The translations under genes and the position numbers were made by a program. The notes under the pieces were generated by a model, which was not told the DNA's origin, made no database searches, and saw only the letters and a list, made by a program, of their open reading frames with translations. Positions 1 to 10,662 of a stretch of 64,000 nucleotides of DNA are shown here, one piece after another (the stretch's first letter is position 1; each line of letters opens with the position of its first letter). Source of the stretch: Cosmopolites sordidus (taxonomy: Eukaryota; Arthropoda; Insecta; Coleoptera; Curculionidae); contig JARFXV010001686.1 of NCBI GenBank assembly GCA_031761425.1, forward strand, positions 124,001 through 188,000, read 5' to 3'.

Positions 1-1508
1 AGTTCTTAGTCAATTGGGAATGCAATTGACTCGGCACCCACCCGAGCTGCGACGGTTTCACTTGAGGCGGATTTACGCCGTGAACAGAGTTACTACACCG
101 ATGATCTCCAGTCATATATCCAATCAAACATTACCAAATTAACGCGTGAACAGAAGGGCGGGCATTTATGATCGCATAATGCAAATGATAAATGACGGAG
201 TTGGGGGAGACCATCTTCTTGGATGCGCCAGGAGGAACTGAGAAAACATTCCTTATTAGATTGATTTTCGCAACGGTTCGATGAAAAAATGACAGCCTTA
301 GCTCTCGGTTCGTCTGGAATAGCTGCGACATTATTATCAGGTGGAAGGACTGCTCATTCAGCTCTGAAGTTACCATTGAACATGCAAATCGTCGAGACTC
401 CCACGTATAATATTTCCTGAGCATCCGGTATAAGAAAAGTATTACAAACATGTAAATTCATTGTTTGGGATGAATGCACGATGGCACATAAAAAATCGCT
501 TGAGGCTCTTAATCGATCGTTGCGAGATTTGCGTGAAATCGTTCAACCATTCGGGAATGCATTGATATTGCTTGCAAGAGATTTTAGGCAAATATTAACT
601 GTAATTTCTCGATAGACACCAGCGGACGAAATAAATGCTTGCCTGAAATATTCAACAATGTGGCGACACTTACGTACATTACAGTTGACTACGAATATGC
701 GTCTCCAGCTGCAGAAGGATCAATCAGCCAAGGTATTCTCATGACAGTTACTGGACATTGGGAGCGGAAAGCTGCCAGTCGATTAGACGTTAAGACGAAT
801 ATCATTGCCTGATAATTTTTGTAATTTGTAACATCGAAAGAAGAAATGATCGAAAAACTATTTCCTAATATTCAAATTAATTATAGGAATCACGATTGGC
901 TCAGTGAACGAGCTATCCTTGCCGTGAAGAATAAAGATGTCAATAAACTTAATAATTTTATTCAATCTAGCATTCAAAGTGAGGAAATTACATATAAGTC
1001 GATAGACACCGTTGTGGAAGCACATGAAGCAGTTAATTATTCAAAGGAATTTTTGAACTCACTTGATCTGCCAGGTATGTCAACACACATTTTAAAATTG
1101 AAAATAGCTGTGCCAATTATGTTGCGGAATATTAATCAGCCAAAACTCTGCAACGGCACGCGACTCGCTGTTAAGAAATTGATGGACAACGTAGTGGAAG
1201 CAAATATTTTAACGGGGCCTTTCAAAGGTGAAGATGTCCTCATTCCTCGAATTTCAATGATCCCGACCGATACACTATTTCAATTTAAAACACTGCAATT
1301 TCCAATTCGATTGGCGTTCGCAATCACAATCAATAGAGCTCAAGGTCAATCTTTCGAATTGTGTGGTTTAGACTTGGATGCGGATTGCTTCTCACATGGA
1401 CAACCGTATGTTGCGTGTTGCCGTGTCGGCAAACCAGATAATCTTTATATCTACGCAGACAATGGAAAAACAAAAAATATTGTATACCCACATGTATTGC
1501 AAAATTAA
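1..1508 (+). pseudogene. Helitron Pif1-type helicase, 3' part, broken
   Basis: The plus-strand translation shows the SF1 helicase of a Helitron RepHel protein, cut by the left window edge. Visible in order, across several frames: a Walker A region around 215-255 (FLDAPGG then KTFLI, with TEK where GTGK is usual), GGRTAHSALKLPLN near 340-390, Walker B IVWDECTMAH near 463-490, an altered DFRQ motif near 580 (RDFRQ instead of GDFRQ), and an intact 220-codon tail at 846-1508 with the late helicase motif ITINRAQGQSF. In an active element it would unwind DNA during rolling-circle transposition. Stops and shifts in the first 840 bases make it a pseudogene. The Rep nuclease would lie left of the window. 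Family call is confident; exact Helitron type is not. Confidence 0.88.
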
Positions 1509-1559
1509 ACTTATATGAAACATATGCTTTGTTTTGTTCCTCATTTTTCATCCATGCAA

Positions 1560-1597
1560 CCACAATGTGCCATAGCGAACCGTATAGCAGAGTACAG

Positions 1598-1603
<6 letters not shown>
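1560..1603 (+). repeat. Probable Helitron 3' terminus
   Basis: Fifty bases after the helicase stop lies a degenerate hairpin-like stretch ending GTACAGCTA, which resembles the ...TACAGCTAG end of many Helitrons (CTRR end, insertion between A and T). It runs straight into a (TA)n array, so the last bases cannot be fixed. Tentative. Confidence 0.45.

Positions 1604-1684
<81 letters not shown>
1599..1684. repeat. (TA)n microsatellite
   Basis: About 43 uninterrupted TA units directly after the presumed Helitron end. Its YIYI translations are not genes. Confidence 0.97.
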
Positions 1685-1685
<1 letters not shown>

Positions 1686-3310
1686 TTCGATGTATATTAC
1701 CGATGTTCCGTTATAACTACTAAACCATGCATCCGATTGACTTGAAATTTGGTATCCATGTACTTAATGGATAGGCTAATATTTATATGAGTGTTGGACA
1801 GGAAATATATATACAAAATCAGGAAAACACATATTCAAAATTATTCTTATCGACCCTTGAATGAGTTAAATGAGGAAATTAATAAGCGATATTATATTCT
1901 TTTGTTTTTCTTGTATACATAAATAGGACTTTACATGCTACGACTTATATTGATCTATATCCTTTTAATATCTTGAACTGCTAAACCAGCAATTAATTGA
2001 TTTACTACAATATTGACACAGGAAATTAGTTTTATATGTGGTTTTACATAGTGACCCTACTCATAATTTTACACCACTATTAATTGCGCATTTACACAAT
2101 ACTATATCATCTTTTAGTTTAAAAATGAAAAGGGAATGGCTGAATACTGACACAGTTTGCAAAACAATATCGTAGTCGTGTGTTTCAGATTGAGTATAAC
2201 GATATAATGCTGCGACGCATACGCGTTCATCTCTCTAGGTTCTGAACTACACAATTAACATTTATAACAATACTGATTCAAAGAAAACCAAGATCATTTT
2301 ATGTACTACAACGCGATTTTGTTCCCAAATATTTTCTAGATGCATCTTTATATAAACCTATTTTTGTTCATTTACTATTTAGGACAACGATAATTACTTC
2401 TTCCAAACATTTTTCAGAAATGAGTATTTTTAAGGAATTTTACCCTGAAATTTATATTAATTTGAATACTCATTTGTGTTTACGTAATAATTCTATCTAC
2501 ACAGCAAAATATCAATTGGGTTTACCACTTCTGATTCTCCACGAAGCAGTTTTATTTAATAAAATAGTCATTGGTGATTTTCGATCTCTGAAGAGATTTT
2601 TAGAGTTGGCCTTGCTAAATTCATATTTATTCCACGAGATTTGGTGTTGACATTTTATTTTTCCTTTCTGCTTTTTAGTGGACAGTTTTAATGATATAAC
2701 TAATCCAAACGTTAAAGCTTTAATGTTATTAAGCTTCCTCAAATGGCCATTAATGATTATTTTCAATGTACTTCAAGTGCTAGCAAGCTGTCTTCAGTTA
2801 GGCGATGATCACTGTCTGTTTTTACTTACTTACCACTTACTCACTAATACTTATTTTCTTACTTATTACTTATTACTTATTTTCATAAACTGGTTATCTG
2901 GTTATAAAAACATTATTTACTTATTTTCATAAACTGGTTATCTAGGGCATTTTTAACAGATTAATTTCTTAAACCGATCCTGATGTATACGTTCATTTGT
3001 ATTTATTGCTATATATCGTTACCATAGATTGCACAAAATAATCATTGAAATAGATTCGCAATCATTATGGTCTACTTAATATATATCATCATATACATCA
3101 CAAGGCGTTACGAAGCGTAATTTGATGGTATTACAGAAAAAAAATAAAATAAATAGTCTAATAAATAGGGATACTGGTTTTTATAAACAAATAACATAGT
3201 AAATCGGTGTTGTTTGAAGCACTCTGAAATATTTTTGGAAATAACGGTTTTTTGTCCTTAAAAATATCACTTCTATATCTTTAGTAGGAGGTACCGTTTA
3301 TGACATAATA
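1685..3310. other. AT-rich stretch without recognisable gene
   Basis: Only short open frames with AT-driven composition; none resembles a known family. Two near-identical 28-base segments (2872-2899 and 2916-2943) form a local duplication. The wording near 1715-1770 (a query-like 'ACTTGAAATTTGGTA' stretch) recalls non-coding parts of arthropod transposons, but I cannot assign it. Confidence 0.5.
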
Positions 3311-3455
3311 GGTCTGTTCTAGCAAAGATTTAAAACGGTTTCAAATAGACTGAAGTTTGCGCAGGCGAATGTATGCGAATGTTTCGGTCATCTGCAGAAA
3401 CTCCGGACGGTTTGGAACCGTTTGAAACCGTTTGAAATCTTTGCTAGAACAAACC
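3311..3455. mobile_element. MITE with ~35-bp terminal inverted repeats
   Basis: The left end GGTCTGTTCTAGCAAAGATT and the reverse complement of the right end GGTTTGTTCTAGCAAAGATT match, and pairing continues into CGGTTTCAAA: about 33 of 35 positions. TAATA stands on both sides (3306-3310 and 3456-3460), a candidate 5-bp target duplication. 145 bp, no coding capacity. Superfamily not determined. Confidence 0.85.
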
Positions 3456-4040
3456 TAATATCAATTCAATTTTTTTTCACAACTCTGCAGTACACTAACC
3501 AAATATTAGTAAACAAATTCATTAGTAAGCTTTGGATATTGGATATGACAAATTGTGTCAAATACATAAGAGGTTAATTTTAAAAGTTCCTGTTCACAAT
3601 TAATTTGCAGTTTTCGATATAAACAATAATAAATAAAATAAATAACACAAAGTCGTAAGGGGAAGAATAATAATTAAGATGGACAACTATTTATGTATGT
3701 ATTTATATAAACCAACAACAACAAAAAACTATCTAAAGGGCAATAGCTAAATTTATGTATTATTTTAGCAGCAGTAATAGCTTTTTAATTAACAAAACGA
3801 TATTAACATATTAAAAAATTAACCGAATCAGTGAGTGCAAAAATTGTACAAGTTGAAATTTGGCAATTTTTATTTTATATTATAGAATTGCTTTATATAT
3901 GAAGTAGAATGATATGAAACAAAAAACAGTACAAGTTGACGAAAATGTATTGCTGATTCAGCCAGTCTAGCCATCCGATGAGTAGAAAAACAATATGAGT
4001 AAAGGACTAGTACTACTCTTCCATGCATCGGAGCGCCACC
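3456..4040. other. AT-rich stretch, no gene seen
   Basis: Low-complexity A/T sequence without open frames of note or recognisable element ends. Confidence 0.5.
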
Positions 4041-4043
4041 TTA

Positions 4044-4262
4044 AGCTGGGTCCACATCAATAAAAATTTGCGTTGTGTGGGTTGTATGTTAGCACATGGT
4101 GTGCGTGCGTGGCAATGTAGGTGCTCTGACATCCAAGGTTACACACAAATATTGTCGCCGCACAGCACGCACACGGATGAGCTGTGGTCCACCAGATAAT
4201 TGAAAAAAATTGTTCTAGTAAATTCAACACACACCCAAAATTTTATTGGTGTGGATCCAGCT
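4044..4262. mobile_element. MITE, PIF/Harbinger-like (TTA target)
   Basis: Left end AGCTGGGTCCACATCAATAA is answered by the reverse complement of the right end AGCTGGATCCACACCAATAA, about 29 bp of inverted repeat, with a second inner inverted repeat of GTGTGCGTGC type. TTA flanks both ends (4041-4043, 4263-4265), the 3-bp duplication typical of PIF/Harbinger. 219 bp, non-coding; a 60-codon open frame starting inside it at 4200 is an artefact. Confidence 0.8.
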
Positions 4263-4444
4263 TTACGAGCATTTGTCTTTAGTTTAATATGCGCATTTTA
4301 TTATTTTACAGTCGCTGTTATGTTGTGTTTGTGTTCGTTAATATTTTTATTAATGTTTCTTTTTAATTTTTTATTAAATTAGTGCTGCAGTCAGTTATAA
4401 TGTAGTAGTCTACAATCTCTACAGTAAGAAAGCAGTGACGAAGA

Positions 4445-5728
4445 ATGGAAGAGAGGAAAGAAACGGAAAACTTACCCCGAAACATGGGCGAAAAAAAAAT
4501 AAAATTGCAGATCTGAATATATTAATAGTAGAGGTAAAGTAGTTCAAGCTAAATGGATTGAAGCAGATTGTCCTTGTAAACATAAATGTACGATTAAATT
4601 TTCAGCTAGTAAAAAACTAGAGATTATTACAAATGTATACAATGGTGGAGCAAAAAACAAAAAGGACCACTATCTGGTAGGACTGATACAAACTAAGCCT
4701 GTGCAAAGACGAAGACCTCGTTCTAATCAGCAAGAGGGTTATCGTTCGGATGTAAGGGCGAGTAATTTTTTTTATCTTGCCATGAAAGGAAATGATCGGG
4801 TTTGTACAGCATTACTCACATTTGAGGGGAAAACAAAATAATAGGCATTGGGTTATTGATGATGACAAATTGATTTATATAAAGAAACACGTTGAGATAT
4901 TTCCATTACGAATCGCACACTATGCTACACAAGCAGTAAAATATCTTTCAAATACATTAAATGTTAAGATAATGTTCATACTTTTCATTAAAACAATTTC
5001 TGATCTGGAGTTATTTAATATGAATTATATCTGGAATATTTTAAGGAACATTATAATATAAAATTTGGACGACCAAAAGTTCATGTTTGTTCAACGGTAC
5101 AGGAACTCTTTTACTACAGATAGCAAAAATATTACGTATTTGAAATTTACAACTTAGTAAAATACGGGGCACTGTTACATATACCCCGAAAGGGAGGCTC
5201 CTAAAGAGCCAAATGAGGTATGTAGCTTCATTTACGATTACATTCCAACAAAAATCTAACCTGAAGTTAAAGAGCTACACCTTTTGTATGAATCCTTTAT
5301 TCGGATAGAGTTTATCCTCTGAGTACGAAAAAATTATTCAAAAAAGTAGAAAAAAGTCGATAAGGCCGTTTTCGGTAACAATTATAACACATTAGAACAA
5401 TATAAACTGCAAAGACTGGTGGCCATCTAGATACAGAAAAACTTCAAAACCCATAAACAATGCGAGAATGAAGGAAACGTTTGCGGTGTCTAGCTACAGA
5501 ATGTTTGTCGACAATGGACTTCTTCCTGAGTATGTAAAATCCAACGAGTATATTGGTGGTTTAGCATATTCAACTTGTAAGTTGGCTAAACCCAAAGCCA
5601 ATCAAAGACTTCCTGCCAATAAAGCCTACATAGAGCATATAGCAATTAATAAAAAATATATTCCATGCGAGACACCTCCGTTCTATGGACAAATTCGAAA
5701 CTGGAAAACAACTTCGTCTTTTAAATGA
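4445..5728 (+). pseudogene. Decayed orphan element protein with CPCKHKC motif
   Basis: Fragmented plus-strand translation. N-terminal block (about 4445-4790): basic start, SRGKVVQAKW, Cys motif CPCKHKC, then LVGLIQTKPVQRRRPR. Middle (about 4792-5105): HVEIFPLRIAHYA, VKYLSNTLNVKIM, then KFGRPKVHVCST. C-terminal 86-codon frame 5468-5728. The block order agrees with a large uncharacterised protein family that is repetitive in many insect genomes; I recall the pattern but not a functional name, and suspect a transposon protein. Stops and frame changes are present throughout. Family membership moderate, function unknown. Confidence 0.5.
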
Positions 5729-6815
5729 TGATTGATAATAAAATTTAATTTTTAAATAATTTCAATATGTTTTAAGGCCTATTTTAATTATTTCTATAAC
5801 CTCTTTTAACCTAAATAATTATGTTTAAACTGTTTAGTTTTATTTTAAACACTTTAAATACATCTTTAATTTTTTTCTAACGATGTCTTTAACATTTCCT
5901 TCCTATTCGATGAATGATATGAAAAACAGAACAACTTCAGAGCGTTTTATTTTCGTTTTGCAAAATTTTGGCGCTATATTTAGCATCAATAGATATAGAA
6001 GCGCATCTGAGAGATCTGACTAAAACGTTTTCCAGCATTACTAGGACTCCCAAGTTCACAAATTTCGTATATCACATTATTGAAACTTTCATTGTTGATT
6101 TGTGAACGTGTGTTTAAACTCACTGATTCAATTATCGGTGACATTTCACAAAAGTACGTAAGCTTCGACTCTTCTTCTCAAATTCCGTTTTATGTTTTTG
6201 AGATATTTGTAGCACATTTCTAATTGTATCAAATGCCTCTATTTTTTGCCACAGGTCTTCTCTAAGTTTGTCTCGTTTACTATAAACTCTAACATATTTC
6301 TTATACTAAAGTGTACGGGTTATAAATCTCGGGATGTGACCGGCCAGTGAATTTAATCGCGATTTCCTGTCCATCCATTAAAATATTTACTTAGTACCCT
6401 GTCAATATGAGATAAATGACCTCTCTGTAGATATCACATTTTTATAATCAAATATTTAATGGCAAATTTTCAAAAAGTTGTGATAAGTCTTCTTCAAGAT
6501 ACTCTTGTATGCTTGCCCATTTACCCTATTGGGTTATTTAACGGGTCACAATCAATAACTGAGTTGATAGTGCACACAATAATCGATGTTCATAGAGAAC
6601 TTGTACAAAATAATGGGGATTATCTTCTGAGCACTCATGGTCATTACGCATATCAAAAATGTCACAGTGTATGCATAGCTTCCTCTGTCATAGCTTCCTC
6701 TGTCAAACTAGTTTTAAGGAAAAATCTTTTTCAGCGCATTATTGAAAAAACCAAGTGAAGAAATTTAATATTATAATAGGGCCTCCTTGTAGTGTTTGAA
6801 ATGGTTGAATATAAT
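5729..6815. other. Unassigned AT-rich stretch
   Basis: No recognised gene. On the minus strand around 6300-6135 there is an open, highly charged segment (reads ..KRDKLREDLWQKIEAFDTI..) that looks protein-like, perhaps a scrap of a coiled-coil protein, but I cannot name it. The 99-codon plus frame 6459-6758 resembles nothing I know. Confidence 0.35.
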
Positions 6816-7790
6816 ACCTGTAAAATAGATTGTAACAACTTGTAACTACTGGCAATCATATATCAAGCAATCATGGTAATAAATGTCCTGTTTGTGGAAA
6901 AGATCATTAAAACTATTTGTTCCCAATTTAAGAGGAAGTAACCATCATAATTCAAAAAGGATTGTTCAAAATAAACTAATTTGGCAAACAATTTGATTGC
7001 TTAAATTGTAACCAACAGATTCAAAAAGCTTGTTCAAAGTTTAAAAAATATTCTATGCCAAAATTGTTTAAGACCTGGTTATTGTTAAAAATTGTGTAGT
7101 TTATATGGTTCATGTAAAACCTGCAATAAAAAACCAGTTTTTTGCATAAGAGAAAGTGTCTGCATATGATACATGAGAATAGTGGCATTTCAACTAAAAC
7201 ATAAAGGCATTAACTACAATTCATTTAAATTCATAATCAACACATGCATTAGTATTTAATACAGCTATATATTCCTTCAATCGGAATAGTGCTATCCAAG
7301 AAAATACGGGTTATAATATATCCAGGTTCTATAAGTTCACTTGTTTTCATATATCATTGAAAAAGGCTGACAAAAGAATCAGGCATTGTTTCTATAAATG
7401 TTAATATAGGAGGTATTAACAATTGCCAATTAAATATACAATATTAAACTCAAATTAAAATTTAATCTCAGAACAGTACACTTCCTGTACTACCTGTAAA
7501 ATAGATTTTAACTACTTGTAAATACAGGCAATCTTATATCAAGCAATCATGGTAATAATTGTTCTTTTTGTGGCAAAGATCATTAAAACTATTTGTGCCC
7601 AATTTAAAAAGAAGTAAACATCATAATTCAAAAGGGATTTTTCAAAATAAACTAATTTGGCAAATAATTTGTTTGTTTAAATTGTAACCATCAGATTCAA
7701 AAATTTCATTGCAAAAATAAATAAATAATAAAATAAACTAATTTGGCAAACAATTTGATTGTTTAAATTGTAACCATCAGATTAAAAAAT
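6816..7790 (+). pseudogene. BEL/Pao Gag zinc-finger and protease debris
   Basis: Translation gives CPVCGKDH near 6890 and NCLRPGY..KLCSLYGSCKTCNKK near 7060-7125, the double-knuckle arrangement at the end of BEL/Pao Gag. Farther on, a GS-IS-SLV..KRL stretch (about 7330-7430) looks like the start of the protease that follows it. Many stops. The first knuckle region is repeated at 7490-7690 and its end once more at 7730-7795, so the remnant is internally duplicated. No LTR located. Confidence 0.6.
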
Positions 7791-7829
7791 CTCATTGTAA
7801 AAATAAATAAATATAAATACACACTTTAT

Positions 7830-8575
7830 TTGGCATATGCAGCTAACAGTAACAGAACAAAATCAATATACAAAAAAAATAAATAAAAGTAAGAAAAATT
7901 GTAAGAAATCTTAACAACAGAAAATAGAATCAAAAGGCAATAACTAACACTGTTCAAATGATAATACACTCTATTGTTTCAAATAATAATTTAACAGTCT
8001 ATTAAATAGATGCACATTAGGAGCGCTCCTTATGTGGACGGGCAAAGCATTGAAGAGGCAAACACCTTTCCAAAACAATGTCTACTGAAGAGCAGTAGTT
8101 CTCACGATTGGTATTTCATAATTGTTCTTAGAACGGACATCGTCAGAATGCATATTTACTCTTTGTACAAAAAAAAAATTCAAATAATGAGGCAACAAAT
8201 TATGTTTTATTTTATATATTAATCGAATGGTATCCCCTTCAATGGCCCGTGCAACTGAAAAACCAATCCAATGACCGCAATATTACCTGTATCGGTGTAT
8301 ACCTATTACAGTTCAATAGTACACGCATAGCCTTGTTCTGCTGTATTTGGAGGCTACCAATACTTTTCTTATTATATAACATCAGCAAAGACATACAATA
8401 AGTAAAAGGGGGTAAAACTATAATATTATATACAAGCCTCTTCGACCAGGGCGATAAATGTGACGATGTACGACTAAAGAACCCTATTTTTTCCCAATCT
8501 TTCTATATAGATAACTGTCATGATTACAAAATGTTAGGTGAGGATCCAACAGTACTCCTAAGTATTTAATTTAAT
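7830..8575 (-). pseudogene. LINE reverse transcriptase C-terminus and 3' UTR
   Basis: Reading the minus strand from 8570 down: YLGVLLDPHLTFCNHDSYLY, then LSPWSKRLVYNIIVLPPFTY, then LQIQQNKAMRVLLNCNRYTP and a tail ending near 7975. This is the region after the RT palm in Jockey/CR1-type non-LTR elements. An AATAAA and (TATTT)-rich tail follow near 7820-7830, consistent with the 3' end. Two or more breaks; 5' truncated, as usual for LINE copies. It abuts BEL/Pao debris. Clade not resolved. Confidence 0.75.
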
Positions 8576-9931
8576 TTACAACTCCAATATCTCAATTGTA
8601 TATATTTATTTTTAGTCCTAACTCATTAAATCATCAGTTAAATTTTCAGTTCGTTTAGTTTAAGTTTATTTTTGCATAGCTATCTAAATAGTATTTCTAG
8701 TTCACAATTAATCGCAAATATATGTGCCCACAGCACGTGTTCTTTAATCGGTGGATGGTAGACTATAGAAGTCGCTAGAAGCGTGATCATAGACAGAACA
8801 GAGAATAAATTAATATAAAACCTGAAGTTATTTCTTTCACTTCATTTTTAGGTAGAGCGCGTGCCCACGTGCCCATTATGGACCATCCGCCACTGTTGTT
8901 ACCTACAGTTCTATAGCCCATTAAATGAAAAATATATTTACCCTAAAACAGACCGAAACACCTTTTAGCCATTTTTAAAATCTATTTTAAAAAGAAAAAC
9001 CATATAATATTTACATAGTTGAATTCAGAAATAAATGTTTTTTCCAACAATGCCAAATTCAAGTACTGCAGTCATTAAAAAAAACATCAAGTTAGTCTTG
9101 GATTTCAAATATGCGACAAGGAAAAAAAATGAAAATATACCCTAAAAATGGGAAATATTTTCTGATGTTTGTGTACCAAATTTCATTCAGATATCTCAAA
9201 GCGTTCTCGAGATATTTGACCGTTTTCATACATAATAGCGACCCTGTATATCCAAGCCCAAATATTACAACCCTATATTTCTCTACCAACTCAGAGGATG
9301 CCTCTAATTTTCTCCTCTAGATCATGTTAGCAGGTGCTAAGTTAACATACATCTTAAAATATTTTAAAAATATAATTTAGTATTGTTAAAGGACATTTAG
9401 GATATTTTATAAATCCATTTGGTCTAGACTGTTGTACTGATATTTCAAAGAGTAACTGGCAATGTTCTAAAATACTTCAATAACAAACAAATATTGTTTA
9501 ACCGATTTTGATAAACGTATTTCAGTATTCATTATAAACGAATTTAAAGAAAACCCGTCGTTGTAGGAATATCCAAAACAACAATCATGCCATACACTAA
9601 GAGGCAACGAAGTAACAATATTCAAGATTGAGCCAAATTAAATAAAAGAAACAGTTAAAATACTCGCACAAGCCCCTAAAAATTCAAATAAAAATTTCCT
9701 ATGTCCGAATATAATAGCAGAAAGTACGAACAGCTGCATCCTCCACTAAGGATTTTGCTAAGCTCAGCAACATTACTTCATTATTAGTAGCAATATAAAC
9801 ACAGTACCCCTTGTCCGCGTAAAATTGGTCATCAAATTACTTGCATTGGACATATTGTTAATGTGTTTCTTCATTTTCTGTAATCCTCAAAAGATTAATT
9901 TTTTTGTTTTTTGTTAATAACATTTAATTAA
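8576..9931. other. No gene recognised
   Basis: AT-rich. Around 9165-9255 the sequence resembles spacer found in many arthropod transposons (a 'CAAATTTCATTCAGATATCTC' type stretch), possibly a MITE remnant without visible ends. Confidence 0.4.
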
Positions 9932-10055
9932 TTAACCGACCCCGTACTTAAAACCCAAAAGAATATCTAAGGGGACAGCTTGGGCTCTCCGAAAAATAGG
10001 AGCTCCGCTCAAAAAACGGAAAGGGACGGAAAGGGACGGAACGGGAAAGGCACGC

Positions 10056-10598
10056 ATGCGCTGGACTAGAAAACTCAATATTGAGCTTTTGCGCGCATAT
10101 TGCATGATAACGGAAATGGAAATGAACAAGACTGGATATAGAGACCGTCTGAAAAAAATATGGAAAGACAAGTATCCTGAAAGTGAATTATCGGAACAAA
10201 GACTCTCAGATCAAGTACGCTCGGCTCTTAAAAGGAAAACACTATCAGATGCAGACCTTAATAATATAAAAAGAGATATTCGGAGAAAATCATTTATTGC
10301 CCGAACCAGCCTAAATTCACCAGCACAGCCGATTACTGACCAGGTGGCAGAGAATGATCTTGAAGAGGAAGACAATACTGAAGCTACATCCCTTTTTATG
10401 GAATATGATGCTAAGTTCAGAGGTATATCCATGAAACTGCGCTCCAGACTTCCCAAACTTCAACTCACCAGGGAAATAAAGAATGCAGTTGCATCTGTAA
10501 ATGCTAATATAAGGGAAATGATTGAGCGTAGTGATGATTTATTGGGAACCTGCCTGCCATCTTATGTACTGCGTCGCAGCCGTGTAGATATTTACTAA
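10056..10598 (+). pseudogene. R4/Dong ORF, N-terminal part
   Basis: 180 codons beginning MRWTRKLNIELLRAYCM; the phrase W-x-x-x-x-N-x-x-L-x-x-AYY and MNKTGYRDRLKKIW is typical of the region before the RT of R4/Dong proteins. Residues 60-110 are acidic and low-complexity. The frame stops early; the same protein resumes in another frame at 10663. Confidence 0.75.
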
Positions 10599-10662
10599 AC
10601 AATGGCCAAGACCTGATGCACCCTCCGCTGCAAAACAACATGACCCTCCTTGGGAAAGAAGA

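Noticed and set aside
1515..1745. Open frames encoding (YI)n peptides; likewise at 30323, 31467 and 41396/41615
   Set aside because: They are translations of (TA)n microsatellites, which contain no stop codon.
4200..4382. 60-codon hydrophobic frame that could be a membrane peptide
   Set aside because: Starts inside a MITE and runs into AT-rich DNA; hydrophobicity follows from T-rich codons.
6459..6758. 99-codon open frame
   Set aside because: No recognisable motif, flanked by decayed retroelement DNA, and no sign of splice or promoter structure.
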